Shown here piece by piece: positions 1-12,719 of a stretch of DNA of 64,000 bases; position 1 is the first letter of the stretch, and every line of letters begins with the position of its first letter. The stretch is from Mermis nigrescens. Lineage: Eukaryota; Nematoda; Enoplea; Mermithida; Mermithidae. A model generated the notes under the pieces. That model was not told the origin of the DNA, made no database searches, and saw nothing but the letters and a program-made list of their open reading frames with translations. The stretch is taken from the NCBI GenBank assembly GCA_036768485.1, contig JAVLUZ010000062.1, positions 124,001 through 188,000 on the forward strand, written 5' to 3'. A program made the position numbers and the translations under genes.

Positions 1-1268
1 TAAGAGAATAAAAATAAAGTGCTTTTTATCGGGTGCATGTCAAAGCAAATTGTCTATACATTAATATTTAGCGAGTGTAAAGTCAAAAATTTGGAGTTTT
101 AAATGCGTTTCTGTCTTGTTTTTTCTGCCTGCTTCTCCGGTTACGAGTCAGGGACACGTTTATCAAGTCTAGAAATGGACCAGGAATCAAGTTTGATATG
201 CCAGTCTGGCGCATATGTTTACACTCTACAGTGTTGTAAAGTAGTTTACACCAATTGTTAGTTTGCCCATAGAACATTATGAAGACTTAATTTTTTCATA
301 AATATTAATCGTAATATCGGAACAATATCAAAATTACGAATCTGACTAAAATCTTCTTTACACTAGGTGTTTACATGAAGTTTACACTACATATATATTT
401 ATCTTCGTTTTTGAGCATTCCTGAAACCTAATTTTTTCTTGGAGCCTAGAAGTTTTCAAAGGATCAAATGTGAGACGTCACGTAGGCGCATTTATTTACA
501 TCCAACAGTGATGTAAAGTAGTTTACATTCATTATTAATATGTCCTCAGACCATTGTAGAGACATAATTTTTTCATGAATGTTGATCATAATATCCGAGT
601 AATTTTTTACACTGCATGTCAGCCTTTGTTCTAGAGCATTGCAAAAATCGAAATTTTTTTCCTGAGATATAAAAATTTACAGGGAATGAAATATATACGT
701 CAATTGGGCGCGCTTGCTTACACTCAGCAGTATTGCAAAGTGGTTTAAACCTAATGTTTATTGTCTTTAAAACATTATGGAGACTCATTTTTCCATAAAT
801 GTTGAAAGAAATATCGGAGCAATATCAAAATTACGAATCCGACTAAAATATTCTTTATGCTATGTGTTTGTGTAAAGTTTACGTTACGTGTTAACCCTAA
901 TTCGATAGACTTGCAGAGACTTTGTAACTGAAGTCAAGAAATTTTCAAGGATTCATATGTGAGACATCAATTAAGTGAGTTTGTTTACCCTCAAAAGTAA
1001 TCTAAAGTGATTTAAAAATTATGTTCAAGTGTCCTTAGATCATTGAAGAGATGTAATTTTGTCTTAAATGGGTTGCATTAAAGTTAAATCTTTCTTAGCC
1101 GTGTTTATAATATGTTTCACAAAATCTTGCACATGGAGAGCAATCGTTTAATTGATGTAAACTGCCTGCAAAAGTGGTTTAAAATAAACCAGCAATCAAA
1201 CTGCTGTGCACATAAGTCGACAAAGATATTCAGCTTTGTTGTAATAGTGTACATTAAAAAGCCGTAAA
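1..1268. repeat. Tandem duplication, unit 1 (about 2.74-kb period)
   Basis: The sequence from base 1 reappears from 2745 with only scattered changes; the two copies stay aligned to about 1268 and 4008, where they part just after 'gccgtaaa'. The period is about 2744 bp. Inside the unit a looser repeat of about 220-285 bp recurs near 211, 496, 718 and 983, each with a 'gttTACACTC..CAGTgttGTAAAGT' block followed by 'cattaTGgAGAC.TAATTTTTTCATaAATgtTGAtc'. The words GTGTAAAG and TTTACA are very dense. No convincing coding region is visible. Confidence 0.9.
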
Positions 1269-2744
1269 TTGAAAATACACCATTCGGAATGGAAAAGATT
1301 GTAGTTAATGAATACATAAGTTAAACTTATCATAAGTGGTTTGCTTCGCAAGTACTCTCCTTCTATCGTCCTTTAACTTATTATCCTTAAGCTTTTATTA
1401 CTGTATTTGATAACTACCAACCAATGCCTTTGCCCTATGGTAGTTGGTCGTCCTTGTCTTCGGCAGTGTTCACCGCTTTTGTTTTTCCACATTTGCTGGT
1501 TTCTATGAACTCAAATTTCGTGATGTGGAAAAGGATTTTGGGCATGGTTCACATCGTGGTAAATTTTTTTCAATGCAAACATGCGTTCTTGAAAAGTGAA
1601 ATTCAAAAATTTTCAGGCAGTAATTATTTGAGTAATTATTTAATTATTTGCAGTCAACTGCAAATAACGTAGCACACAATGAAATATTATTGACAGTAAA
1701 AAAAATTGTGTTTTCAGACGGCAAATATATCTTAGGTAGCGCGTTAGCGCGTACCTATAATATACTTGGGTACCCCCAACACCTGTGCACCCCCTACAGC
1801 TATAACGGGACACTTCTGGAAGGTGCGGTTTTTTTTAAAAGAAAGATAATAAAAAAATTCGCTGCCCGTGTTTTTTTGTTATTCTTGAAACTCAAAATTG
1901 ACTGTGTAAAGAAGGTGTAAAGTTTTTGTGTAACGTTATAACATAGGACAAATTTTGGGAACTTTTTACTGCGGCATGTAGACAACTGAGTATTGATGAC
2001 ATGAAGGATTGAACAGGATAGGATAATAGAGGGATGAATTCTTCAGATGACGCTCTTTTTGTTTTTTGAAATTCGCATTAGTTATCGAATGGCAGTGTAA
2101 AGAGTGCGAAAATCTGGGGGTGAAAAAGCACTTTTTGGTCGAGTTTTCAACCTGCCTATGTCCGATACTAACTCCGGTTATGAGTTTTTCAAAATGTTTT
2201 CTGACAGAAATGTAGAGCGGATCAAGGGCTACATTCTGCATATAAGGAAAGTCTTCTATGCTCTATGGTGAGTTAGATCCTGGGGTTTAAAGTTTACACT
2301 CTAGTGGATTGTGTAAAAAACGGATTTTAACTAAGATTTCTCTGCCAAATTTTTCCGCTTATGAGTCAGTGTAAATTGAAGACAGCAATAATAAAGTGCC
2401 TCACAGGGGCTACACATCGCAGCAAACCGCATTTAAAAAAAGGCAATATTGAGTTATTTATGGGGGTGTAAAGTTCGAAATCAGAGGTAAAAAATGGGCG
2501 AAAAAACACGTTTTTTACTAAGTTTGATTAATAAATCATACCAAATAATTTTTGCAACAGAATTTTGGCACACAGGAATGTACTACGATTTAAAAGCTAC
2601 AAATTGTACCAAACCGAATTTCTTTAAACTCAATGGGGAGTTCGGTACGGAATTTTAAAGTTTACAGTGTTCTAAATGATGGAAAATACGTTTTTGTTGC
2701 GTTTTTTGTTCGCCACTTTCTACGTCTAGAAGTCGGGATAAGTC
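1269..2744. other. Non-coding remainder of the tandem repeat unit
   Basis: This is the single-copy part of the 2.74-kb unit; the second copy ends before reaching it. It keeps the GTGTAAAG/TTTACA word richness (for example near 1915, 2096, 2291 and 2466). It also contains the 110-bp dispersed repeat at 1733-1843. Open frames are short and unremarkable. Confidence 0.6.
1733..1843 (+). repeat. Dispersed repeat I, copy 1 (hairpin-headed)
   Basis: About 110 bp starting TAGGTAGCGCG and running through 'ccctacagctataacggg' to 'ggtgcgg'. It matches 62658-62772 near the other end of the window. The first 22 bases form an imperfect hairpin (GTAGCGCG and CGCGTAC around TTAG). I do not recognise the family. 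Confidence 0.75.
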
Positions 2745-4008
2745 TAATAGAATAAAAATAAAGTGCTTTATATCGGATGCATGTCAAAGCAAATTGTCTA
2801 TACACTAATATTTAGCGAGTGTAAAGTCAAAAATTTGGAGTTTAAAATGCGTTTCTGTCTTGTTTTTTCTGCCTGCTTCTCCGGTTACGAGTCAGGGACA
2901 CGTTTATCAAGTCTAGAAATGGACCAGGAACCAAATTTGATATGCCAGTCTGGCACATATGTTTACACTCTACGGTGTTGTAAAGTAGTTTACACCATTT
3001 GTTAGTTTGCCCATAGAACATTATGTAGACTTAATTTTTTCATAAATATTAATCGTAATATCGGAACAATATCAAAATTACGAATCTGACTAAAATCTTC
3101 TTTACACTAGGTGTTTACATGAAGTTTACACTACATATGTATTTATCTTCGTTTTTGAGCATTCCAGAAACCTAATTTTTTCCTGGAGTCTAGAAGTTTT
3201 CAAAGGATCAAATGTGAGACGTCACGTAGGTGCGTTTGTTTACATCCAACAGTGATGTAAAGTAATTTACACTCATTGTTTATATGTCCTCAGACCATTG
3301 TAGAGACATAATTTTTTCATGAATGTTGATCATAATATCCGAGTAATTTTTTACACTGCATGTTAGCCTTTGTTCTAGAGCATTGCAAAAACCGAAATTT
3401 TTTCCTGAGATATAAAAATTTACAGGGAATGAGATATATACGTCAGTTGGGCGCGCTTGCTTACACTCAGTAGTATTGCAAAGTGGTTTAAACCTAATGT
3501 TTATTGTCTTTAAAACATTATGGACTCATTTTTAAATAAATGTTGAAAGTAATATGGGAGCAATATCAAAATTACGAATCCGACTAAAATATTCTTTACG
3601 CTATGTGTTTGTGTAAAGTTTACATTACGTGTTAACCTTAATTCGATAGACTTGCAGAGACTTTGTAACTGAAGTCAAGAAATTTTCAAGGATTCATATG
3701 TGAGACATCAATTAAGTGAGTTTGTTTACCCTCAAAAGTAATCTAAAGTGATTTAAAAATTATGTTCAAGTGTCCTTAGATCATTGAAGAGATGTAATTT
3801 TGTCTTAAATGGGTTGCATTAAAGTTAAATCCTTTTAGCCGTGTTTATAATATGTTTCACAAAACCTTGCACATGGAGAGCTATCGTTTAATTGATGTAA
3901 ATTGCCTGCAAAAGTGGTTTAAAATAAACCAGCAATCACACTACTGTGCACAGAAGTCGACAAAGATATGCAGCTTTATTGTAGTCATGTACATTAATAA
4001 GCCGTAAA
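2745..4008. repeat. Tandem duplication, unit 2 (truncated)
   Basis: Near-identical copy of 1-1268, differing by isolated substitutions and small indels. The open frames in it are the same as in unit 1 and carry no recognisable domain, so I do not call genes here. Confidence 0.9.
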
Positions 4009-4440
4009 CTGTTAGTATTCTCTACACCTAGTAGTTGTGTAAGGTTTGCACTATTCATTTGTTGTTAATATGTAGTCTATACTACAAATTTATTTTACTA
4101 CCAAATCAAAGCGTTAGTGTTCCTTACATTTGATATTTGCGTGAAGTTTTTGAATTTTTGCCGAAAAACTTTGCCTTCTAATTTACCAACATCCCGCCTT
4201 TTCCATTTTCTTAAAGTTTAAAATCTTTTATAAGTCTCTTAATAATTTAATGGTAGGTTTTAACTTTAAGTTTCTCTTGGTTTACAACTCTCGCTTAGCA
4301 AGCTCATTTTTCAAAACTTTTTCATAGTGATCAGATTAGTCGCGTTTAGTTTGGAATTGGTGGACGGTCGTTATTTTATTACTCGGCTTAAATAAACCAA
4401 GTGACTATCTTTTGATTATTTTCTTTATCGCAAATTCAAA

Positions 4441-4524
4441 CACCCAATTTTCAATTTGAAAATTGACCCAATTTTCAATTTGAAAATTGATCCAATTTTC
4501 AATTTGAAAATTGAAAATTGGGTG
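4441..4524. repeat. Triplicated palindrome (hairpin array)
   Basis: Three direct copies of a 24-26-bp unit, each itself a perfect inverted repeat (AATTTTCAATTTGAAAATT), separated by CCC or TCC. The whole block begins CACCCAATTTTC and ends GAAAATTGGGTG, so its outer ends are also complementary. It can fold as one long hairpin or as three cruciforms. Confidence 0.95.
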
Positions 4525-4830
4525 TTTTCAATTTCAAAAGTCACAACACATTGTGCTTGTGTATTGATTGAGTGAGGATTTGCAATGTGAATTCGTTGGT
4601 TAAATATTTGTGCTTGATTATAAGTGAACTGCACATTAAGAAGAAATAACTTAATGGAGTTTTAATTTGAAAATGGATGGTGTCAATAAGGTTGTCTTGT
4701 TTAAAAAGGATAATGCTGATGTTAAGAACAATATTGTTTTCCGCGTTCTTGGACTGTTGTCATTATTGTGGCATATTACTGATTGTGTTTACTGACTGAT
4801 GTACTGAAATCACGCTAATTAAAAGTAGTG

Positions 4831-5003
4831 TACTAGCAAAGAAAAATGCTCCGATGGAACAAAAAAGATGAATATACTTGGGATTGTGGATTATTATGGA
4901 TGTAAAAGGAGGGGACTAGGAAAAATCTACCTAAAGTCGGAAAATCTGCTAAAAATCACACTTTCTCTAAGCAACGCAAAAAATCGATGTATATTCTGCG
5001 GCC
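4831..5003 (+). repeat. Repeat J, left arm of a 173-bp inverted pair
   Basis: Reverse-complement partner of 5375-5547, with about 370 bp between them. The strand shown here reads an open frame containing KCSDGTKKMNILGIVDYYG and, near the end, a CxxC (CIFCG). The same frame is open in the partner. A third, more diverged copy lies at 44357-44630. It could be a MITE or a recurrent fragment of a coding exon; I do not recognise the protein. Confidence 0.85.
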
Positions 5004-5374
5004 TCTAAAAAAGTGTCTTTTTTAAATAATGTTCGAAGTTTCAGATAAGAGTGTATAAACGTAATCTATCAAGGTTACTTTTTTAAATTGCTGGCACCTG
5101 ATTGATAGAAAACTAAGAGGTATTGTATTTAAAGTTGTTTTATTTTGTTATGAGCATAATAGCAAGCAAAGCAGGAGCCGGTTGATTAGTGCACACAATC
5201 GTTTCGGGCATGCTAGTGTATCTACATTTAGTCTGTTTCAAGTCAACTTACGCGTTTCCTACTGTTTTAAACCAACCATGTCTTCAATTGTCTTCGATGT
5301 TTGCTATTTCATTCAATTGGCTTGGAAGACTTGTTTCAATCATTGTTATGGTTGAATATTTATTTTAATCTGTT

Positions 5375-5547
5375 GGCCGCAGAATATACATCGATTTTTT
5401 GCGTTGCTTAGGGAAAGTGTGATTTTTAGCAGATTTTCCGACTTTAGGTAGATTTTTCCTAGTCCCCTCCTTTTACATCCATAATAATCCACAATTCCAA
5501 GTATATTCATCTTTTTTGTTCCATCGGAGCATTTTTCTTTGCTAGTA
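5375..5547 (-). repeat. Repeat J, right arm
   Basis: Inverted copy of 4831-5003, over 95% identical by eye, ending in CTAGTA where the left arm begins TACTAG. The minus strand keeps the same reading frame as the left arm, so the frame has survived in both copies. Confidence 0.85.
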
Positions 5548-6537
5548 TGTATATATTTTATATGTAAAAGCTTTGACTCGTTTACACACCGTAAATTTAT
5601 GATCACCACTTTTGTCAAAAATTTATAATGATTTCAACGAGATATATTTGATAACTTTATTTAAGGAACAACATAATAATATCTTTGAATAACCGCGCAA
5701 TTATACATAGTATATTTTGCCCTAACTTTATAGGCTTTCTAAAAATAAAACTTTTGCGTCAGTTGTGCACTAATCAAAATTTAAAAGGTAAGGTTAATTG
5801 AAAAAATCTTCAAAAGTTTTGGCATGCTAACGACTGAGATGCAAATTTTATATCAAACTTAAATAGATTATGATTTTTATGACAAATTTTCACTTCAGGG
5901 AATTACATATATATGCGCAAATGCTCATGCAGCAGTAATTTATGGTCATAAATCACTGACGCATGAGCTCCGCTAAATTCGCTAGGCTTTGGTTTTGTAG
6001 AGTCTGAATACCCCCTACCCCGATGGACGTCCCAAATCTGAGTTATCTAAGCAATCTTCACGTCCTTTTGTATTTTTACATAGATCTCTTGAGATTGATT
6101 TATTTTACAGATTTTCAATTTTGTTTTAGTCTTTTTCGTGTAAGGATGCTTTGAAACACCATTCTTTCCATTATTATTAGTGTCCGTAATCTCCGACATC
6201 AAAATTCCAACCTCATAATAAAATGTAAGATGTGTGAGCTCTGTCTCGCCTGAATTCGGCAAGCCACCTACGCGCCTTATTTAAATGAAGTTAATGACTG
6301 AATCATATAAAGATTAATAAGTATCACGGAACACAACCGCTACATTCAGATGCATTGGACCATACTGCACCAGCTAGCCAAGCAACATGAGCTGGCACGT
6401 AGTTGTATATTGTTATAAACTGGTTTCTTGTGATTGCTATTGATGATAAAATCCCAACCACGGTATAATGGTTAGTAGACTTGAAACGACAAACTGCAGA
6501 GGTACCTGAATCGCCCTGAATATAATTTCGTTTCCAA
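5548..6537. other. AT-rich intergenic stretch, no gene seen
   Basis: No domain-bearing frame on either strand. The short frame at 6047-6262 (-) is low complexity. A loosely tRNA-like block at about 6457-6525 precedes the ATT microsatellite but lacks a credible B box. Confidence 0.5.
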
Positions 6538-7008
<471 letters not shown>

Positions 7009-7369
7009 ATAGATTGCTGTAGTACTTACTTTTATCACCTGGCCTCGTATTTAGTCATAAATACACTAATTTTTTTACAACATATGTCAGATTTTGCGCT
7101 ACACAGAATTGAAGCAATTTATTCTGACTTTTCACATTGAGAAACTTTTCGTTGTTTTGAATTTCACGAAAAAAACTTGCTTATCGCTGATAAACGGCAC
7201 GAAAACGTTATATGGCGCATAAAAACTGGATTTCCCGGACCATTTCTTGGCAGTTTTAGAAAATTATCTGATAACGCCCCCCTGTCGGAAAATGCTGAAT
7301 CCGATACTGTCCCAGACGATTCTAGATGAACCAGATATGAGCATACATAATAGCGATTGGGATCCCCAC

Positions 7370-7530
7370 CATACAAAGGCCGCAAGAAAATTCAGGGGGA
7401 GGAATCAGAATGTGAAAATTGCCAAAATGATACTAAAATTGAATCCTTGTCTTCAGTAATCTTACAGTAATCTTAGGGTTTTAACTTCTTCGGTGGTGCA
7501 TACCCCTTCGAACCCCCACGCCCGTGTGTG
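7370..7530 (+). mobile_element. MITE family A, internally deleted copy
   Basis: Starts CATACAAAGGCCGC and ends CACGCCCGTGTGTG, matching the two ends of family A, but only 161 bp long, so the middle is lost. Exact 8-bp target duplication ATCCCCAC at 7362-7369 and 7531-7538. Confidence 0.85.
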
Positions 7531-7544
7531 ATCCCCACACAAAG

Positions 7545-7735
7545 TTGATTGTCCGCTCTATCCCCAAAGCCAGAAAATTTTTTGACCTTCTCGATCTCTG
7601 GAGATTTTTTGACCCTTGTAGGTGTTTTTGGCCGTTTCTTCGGATTAATCATCGGAGGTCAATTACCATATCCGTCCCCCCTAAAAAAACCTGGGACCCC
7701 CTCCCGAAATTGTTCGCCACCGTGTACGGGTACGA
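7545..7735 (-). mobile_element. MITE family F, degenerate copy
   Basis: The reverse complement resembles the F copy at 38249-38470, sharing the blocks 'GGTGTTT.TGGCC', 'GTCAATTA' and 'GGGACCC.CT..AAATT'. The ends are eroded and no target duplication was found. Confidence 0.45.
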
Positions 7736-8245
7736 GAATTCGAAGTCGCTACAGGTTAAAAAATGTTAGCTAGAATAATAAGGCATAGGATAACGTTGAA
7801 ATTTATAGTCTAACAGCATACAAAGCATGAATTAAAAGGATCGTATGCGTATTCGATAATTTTATTTTTGATTGTTATGTCATTGAACGTCATGAGAAAG
7901 GCAATTTGGCTTGCTTGATAATATCATCTATTTACTTTTTTAATTGACTTGTTAATCGTTTTCTTGTCATAATGGTCGAGTATTTATGATTAAGTATTTT
8001 ATAATTAGGGCTTGCTGCCATGGATGGGGTGTCGCTATTAATCTACTTAACTTCTTTTGTAACATTCGGCCGAATATCGCTTTTTTAAAAATTTAATATA
8101 ACCTTTAAATCACGATTTTCTAGAGGTTTCGCCAACAATTTAATTTTGAGGTATATTAAATTCAGCAAAGAGGGAGGACGATAGAGATTCGAATTCAGAA
8201 GGGTCTCAAGCATAGATGCACAACATGGCTGATATAGATCCAGCA
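7736..8245. other. No gene seen
   Basis: AT-rich sequence without a recognisable frame, RNA or repeat. Confidence 0.4.
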
Positions 8246-8412
8246 GGACTGGGGGGTCAAGAGTTGAGCTTTTCTGGGCCAAAATGACATATGTAACTGA
8301 TATAATTGATAAAAAAGCATAATACTCGTAACTACGTTTTTACACAGTTTCTGGTTAATTTAAGGCACTTATAGAAGAGATTTTCAACATTTCTATTCTG
8401 AGGCAGTCTACA
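8246..8412 (+). repeat. Fragment related to the palindrome's centre
   Basis: From 'gggtcaagagttgagcttttctgggcc' to 'gagattttcaacatt' this aligns with 51776-51905, the centre-proximal part of the giant palindrome's left arm. It is clearly older, with many substitutions and small indels. No second arm is seen beside it. Confidence 0.7.
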
Positions 8413-9008
8413 CCGCCAAACTATCCCCAAATGTTTGGTCCTAAACTCTTCAACCTAGTGTGTGGTCTTAATTAACTTTTGTAAAACTCACAGGCTGGAA
8501 AAATTGATTGATTCTCATCGGCCATCTTGACAGAACTGTCTTTCCTGGACTGATGTATTTGTCGATGGATTTCACAGGATTATAACGTTCTAAGCTCGTT
8601 TTGATGCATTTGAGGTTGTCTGGAGCGCCTGTATATCACTCATACAGTTCCGATAATAATTTTTGTACCGATATCTTGTATTGAATTGATTATAATAGCA
8701 CATCAAGTGGATTTTTTAGCATGGGTATTTGCTCACCTAAGCAGTGCCTGCTAGAAGCCTATGAGCTTTAACCAGTGCCTAAGGGAGAAAGATGCACAGC
8801 CAGGCCCACGGCCAGGAGCTTAGGGCCAAGGAGTAAGGAAGTTTTTCTTTGGGGGAATTTCCCCAAGAGAATTTTTTTGTGTGAGCTGTATCTCAAGCTA
8901 ATGGACGAATTTTGCAGAAATTTAGTCTGAATATGCCCATGGCCAAGGCTATTGTATGAGGTTTACCGCAGCTACCAAAATTCAGTATAGGGAATATTCG
9001 CCAAAGAC
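8413..9008. other. No gene seen
   Basis: Mixed sequence. The short block 'gccaggcccacggccaggagcttagggccaag' near 8800 loosely echoes 'cagggccagggagcctgg' near 10450, so the two could be remnants of one element. Confidence 0.35.
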
Positions 9009-9115
9009 AATTCGCCCCCGACTTTTTGCCCCCGACATTTCATCCCCAGGTACGCTTCGCCCCCGGAACTTTCGCCCCCAAACATTCCGCCTCAAGGATG
9101 TTCCGCCCCCAAGTG
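9009..9115 (+). repeat. CGCCCCC tandem repeat
   Basis: About six imperfect units of roughly 18-20 bp with core 'TTCGCCCCCgaacttt', strikingly GC-rich against AT-rich flanks. It is readable in all frames, hence the short Arg/Pro-rich open frames, which I do not accept as genes. Confidence 0.85.
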
Positions 9116-9488
9116 TGCTGTACAATGAACGGGAGTATGCATTATACAAGGACAGCGTCAAAATTCGGGAGGGCACAATGTCCGCTTTTCTTCTTTTTTG
9201 TTTTAAATCTTTTTTGAAATAAAGTTAGGAGAATTTTCAATTTTTTTTCTTTTTCAAACTTGATAAGTTTTCAATATTTACGTTTTTCATTTTAAGATTT
9301 CTGTAAACAATTTTTTAACCGTATTTTAATCATATTGCTGCTTTAATTTTTATTACCAACAAGAAAACCAGAATTGTCAAATCAAAACAATGCTGTTAAT
9401 TGCGAATTAAAACGAAAACACAAAGATAAAGAGCGCTTTTGAATAAAAACGTGGATAATCTAAAATTCAAAAGTGTACGATATTTCAG

Positions 9489-10350
9489 CAGATAATCGAT
9501 TAAATCTAGATTTTCAATGTCCTCCACAATGCGACAAATTCTGATCGAAATCGTTGCATATTTTACGTTTCACTCATTGACAGGTTGCCGGCTATTACTT
9601 GCGTGATTTCAAAATTGAGGAGACCCTGCTATTGTTTCAGGCAGTCGATGAAGCGTTATATGTTTGGAAAAACTGTGTCATAAGTTACTCGAAAGTTGCA
9701 GTGCCAACCCTCAGCGTAATTGTTTGTCTCGATTTTGGCCATCCAATGGGCCTGCTGACAGATGTTCCAAAATGAGACCAGGCTTTTAAGAAACTTGTGG
9801 CACTTTCCAAACATATACCGCTTCATTACCTGAAACGACAGTAGGCCGCAGATAATCGATTAAATCTAGATTTTCAATGTCCTCCACAATGCGACAAATT
9901 CTGATCAAAATCGTTGCATATTTCATGTTTCGCTCATTGACAGGTTGCCGGCTATTACTTACGTGATTTCAAAATTGTGGAGACCCTGCTATCGTTTCAG
10001 GCAGTTGATGAAGCGGTATATGTTTGGAAAAATTGTGTCATAAGTTTCTTGAAATTTGCAGTGCCAATCCTCAACGTAATTGGTTGTTCAATTTTGACCA
10101 TCCAACGTTCGTTGACAGATGTTCCTAAATGAGACCAGGCTTTTAAGAAACTTGAGGCAAACTTTTTCCAAACATATACCGCTTCATCACCTGAAACGAC
10201 AGTAGGGTTTCCACAATTTCGAAATTGCGCAAGTAATAGCCGGCAACCCTGTCAATGAGCAAAACAGAAAATATGTAGCGATTTTGATCAGAATTTGTCG
10301 CATTGTGGAGGACATTGAAAATCGAGATTAAATCGATTAATCTGTGGGGA
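9489..10350. repeat. Compound direct and inverted (foldback) repeat
   Basis: A 180-bp block starting 'ATCGATTAAATCTAGATT' occurs at about 9493-9670 and again at 9852-10030 in direct orientation. A reverse-complement copy runs about 10133-10345, with a shorter inverted piece at 9770-9845. Spacing between the direct copies is about 358 bp. The minus-strand frame at 10143-10364 lies within the inverted copy and has no recognised domain. Confidence 0.85.
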
Positions 10351-11050
10351 ATATTGTATAGCAAATTTAAAAAATTAGGGCAAGCAGAATTGAAGAGACA
10401 AGTTTATTGATACATTATAATGAGATATTCATTGGGGGCAAAACATATTCTGCCCAGGGCCAGGGAGCCTGGATAAGGGCCAGGGAGAATTCAATACAGC
10501 CACATAGGGATACAACCGCCACCATATCATTTTTACCATGCATTTGCATATAACCTTGATGCGGGTTCTAAACAGCTACTAAGATTCACTACAGCTACCA
10601 TTAAGCATGCACATGCATACGGCCTTTAAAAGGTTTACAATAGCTACCAAGGCATCACTATAGTCACTTTACTAATTTTAACAAGTATATCTGTAGATGA
10701 ATAAGCTTCAATATAGCTAATTTTTGCAATTAATTGTTTACTTGTATATGAGGTCATTTTAGCAACTAAAGTTGACTCTAGCTACCAATGCTTGATTTAC
10801 ACTTTGTTCATAAAGAAAAGCAGTGAACAAAAAACACATCTGTTTACAACTGTAGCTATAAATGAAGTTAAAGGACTTATATCAAGAACCTGTGGTCCAA
10901 CTGAGATAAAATTTTGGTAAAATCATGTATGTATACCAAAGATGTTAAACCCATGATGTGATGCTATTTCTGCAGTCATGTCAAAAGACTATTTTCAATC
11001 ATTAGAACCTATATCTCTGATTAAGAAGGGATTGGATCAAGCTCAATTCT
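10351..11050. other. No gene seen; 'agctacca' word cluster
   Basis: The word 'tAGCTACCa' recurs around 10574, 10594, 10634 and 10770. There is no coding frame. Confidence 0.4.
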
Positions 11051-12719
11051 TTAATTTATTGAGAATACATGTCAAGCGTTCAATATGTGATTCAGGTACA
11101 CCAAGTTTTTGTAATAATGTTTACTTGCATATAGTCATTTTTCCTTAGCCATTGGCTGAATTACACTGAGATTTTTGGATTTCCCCATGTTTTGTACTGA
11201 AAATCCTGATAGACCAGTGACTTTGAGTTTTCATGTCTAGACTAATTGGAGCCAGCATATTGTAATCAAAATGTATACCCTAAGCAGAGTAGATCAACAA
11301 AGAATGCATTGCACGAATAAAAATTAAAAGTTACAAGATGCATAGTAAACAAAAGACATTTTTTGCTAGTTTATATTCCGCACTGACCACAGTAAACACC
11401 TTATCTATTCAATAGGAAACATGCACCTTTTAAACAATTTAGCTTCGGTAGCATAAACGACTTAGCCTTTTTTGTAAACACCCACTGATAACGCGAGTTC
11501 TATTAAAGCCCAAGACCAAGCCAGAGAGAGCAGTGCAGAAGTCGACGATAATTCACAATATTCCAATTTTAATTATATCAATTTGACTATGATTGTATTA
11601 TAATTTGTATATAGTTGGTGATTATTAATAAAATTATACGTAATGTGCCACGACTTATGTTACAATATCATGAGCTATATGGTCGACAGCAGCTGTAAGA
11701 AAAGAACTTTTGTAATTAGTATTAGCTTCTTCACTTCACCTCACTGAAGTGGTGCCACGAAAGAAAATAGCAGATAAAAATTGTTACGTCTGATCCATTG
11801 CTTGCAAAGATGAGGACATATTCAAATGAATTAGTACAAAGATCATTCACAGTTTCTATAAAATTGGGTCTAAGCATAGGCCAAAAGTAATGGGTCAAGG
11901 ATATCTCAGATATGAACTTAATTGCGAGAAACAGCTGTGTAATAACAAAATTATATTTTTGTTGCCTAGTTTCCATCTAAGCAATATTTAACCAGAAAAG
12001 TCATATACATACTCTTTACAATATATTTAGAATAGCTGGTAATTTTTAGTGTAATGCTAAGTACAAGTTTAATGTGCAGTGCATGGCCATGCACTTGGTA
12101 TGCTATGTTTAAAATAGCTGTTAATTTTTAATGTAATGCTAAGTACATGTTTAATAAGCGGAGCATGGCCATGCACTTGGTGTGGTAAGTCATGCTCTAA
12201 TGTCTAGAGCTGTTTCTTCTACAAGTAAACCCCTAATACCTGATTGTGCTCAGATATCAATAGCAGTGTAACACTTTGTGAAGTTATATTTCGTTAATCA
12301 ATAAACAAATTTGATTGAAATTACTTGGCCCTGCTGTATGATTATCATGCACATAAAACATGCAAACTAATGAGCATTAAAATGATTGTGCAAACAAATG
12401 TTGGGCTATGTATATTCTAAGGAAAAATTGTTAGGCAAGCACTAATTTTGAGAATTTATTACAGGTGCCTATACTCCATATATACCAATGATATTTTGGG
12501 TATTTTCATATGGTTAATATACACTTGAGAAGCAAAAAGAAACTTTATGCATAAATTATGTCTGAACTAGCCAAAATTAAACAAATCGTCAGTTTTGTTA
12601 GGATATGATTCACTTCTAGCAAATTAACTTATGATAATATGTCATTCAATCAATTAAATACAAATCTGAGACTTTGAGGTCAATTTTTAATGCTTAAGCA
12701 TAGTACTTTTGCAGAGCTT

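Noticed and set aside
6457..6525. tRNA-like block before the ATT microsatellite
   Set aside because: The A-box-like TGGTTAGTAGAC is present, but no acceptable B box or acceptor stem follows.
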